Assembly: GCA_017849395.1 (NCBI GenBank)
Contig: JAFIHO010000250.1
Span: forward strand, 1 to 6,061
Direction: 5' to 3'
DNA: 6,061 nt
From: Hyphomicrobiales bacterium
GTDB lineage: Bacteria; Pseudomonadota; Alphaproteobacteria; Micropepsales; Micropepsaceae
Below are positions 5,945-6,061 of this stretch, piece by piece. The notes under the pieces were generated by a model, which saw nothing but the letters and a program-made list of their open reading frames with translations, had not been told where the DNA came from and ran no database searches. Numbering within the stretch: the first letter of the stretch is position 1; every line of letters begins with the position of its first letter. A program made the translations under genes and the position numbers.

Positions 5945-5991
5945 ATCTATTCTATTTGCCGCATAGCGGTTTGGGAGTAGACGACCGCCCC
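5945..5991. promoter_or_regulatory. Divergent hemD-tsaD intergenic region
   Basis: These 47 bases must hold or adjoin the start signals of both genes. On the - strand TAGAAT (5954-5949) is a plausible -10 hexamer only four bases from the hemD ATG, with no good -35. CCGC-ATA-GCGG (5959-5969) is a small perfect inverted repeat in the middle that could be an operator. GGGAG (5973-5977) is a weak ribosome-site candidate for tsaD, though 14 bases from its ATG. None of these is strong alone. Confidence 0.35.
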
Positions 5992-6061
5992 ATGACAGAC
6001 AAGGCCCTCACGATCCTGGGGATCGAGACCAGTTGCGACGAGACCGCCGCCGCTGTCGTGC
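5992..6061 (+). CDS. tsaD: tRNA N6-adenosine threonylcarbamoyltransferase TsaD (3' truncated)
   Basis: Only the first 23 codons are in the window. They begin MTDKALTILGIETSCDETAA, the diagnostic N-terminal signature of the TsaD/Kae1/Gcp family (GIETSCDET in the ASKHA-fold ATPase domain). TsaD, with TsaB and TsaE, transfers the threonylcarbamoyl group from threonylcarbamoyl-AMP to A37 of ANN-decoding tRNAs in the cytoplasm. The gene runs off the right edge. It is divergent from hemD, an arrangement common near heme genes in alphaproteobacteria. The catalytic HXXXH metal site and most of the protein are not visible, but the signature makes the identification secure. Confidence 0.93.
   Translation, partial: MTDKALTILGIETSCDETAAAVV

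Noticed and set aside
5225..5980. + strand open frame (251 codons) opposite hemD
   Set aside because: Antisense shadow of hemD. It begins in the predicted promoter region and ends in the hemD-tsaD gap, and has no domain features.

Overview
The window is GC-rich, tightly packed bacterial chromosome. Third codon positions favour G/C, several genes overlap by 1-4 bases, and a hemD gene lies next to a divergent tsaD. Together these suggest an alphaproteobacterium. I cannot name a genus from the sequence alone.

Layout, left to right. (1) Positions 1-938, + strand: the 3' part of a glycosyltransferase-like gene of the kind usually fused to TPR repeats; its start lies outside the window. (2) Positions 935-5036, - strand: four co-directional genes, read in the order ATP-grasp (5036-3516), alpha-E (3343-2402), transglutaminase-like protein (2268-1300) and a small unrecognised protein (1300-935). 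A good sigma-70-like promoter (5217-5244) lies just past the end of hemD and would give the first gene a leader of about 175 nt. (3) Positions 5252-5944, - strand: hemD, uroporphyrinogen-III synthase. (4) Positions 5992-6061, + strand: the first 23 codons of tsaD, divergent from hemD.

The centrepiece is the ATP-grasp/alpha-E/transglutaminase module. It is a recurrent conserved neighbourhood that comparative genomics has predicted to make, attach or process a peptide or amide-linked product; the chemistry is mostly unproven. It is often found near a proteasome-like NTN hydrolase (Anbu), which is absent here. The transglutaminase-like protein ends in a run of seven glutamines, and its stop codon overlaps the start of the small protein as TAATG with no visible Shine-Dalgarno.

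The gaps on either side of the alpha-E gene hold related, oppositely oriented palindromic elements. The alpha-E stop codon itself sits in a perfect 15-bp inverted repeat. No RNA genes, CRISPR arrays, insertion sequences or attachment sites were seen, and no stretch over 300 bases lacks a gene.
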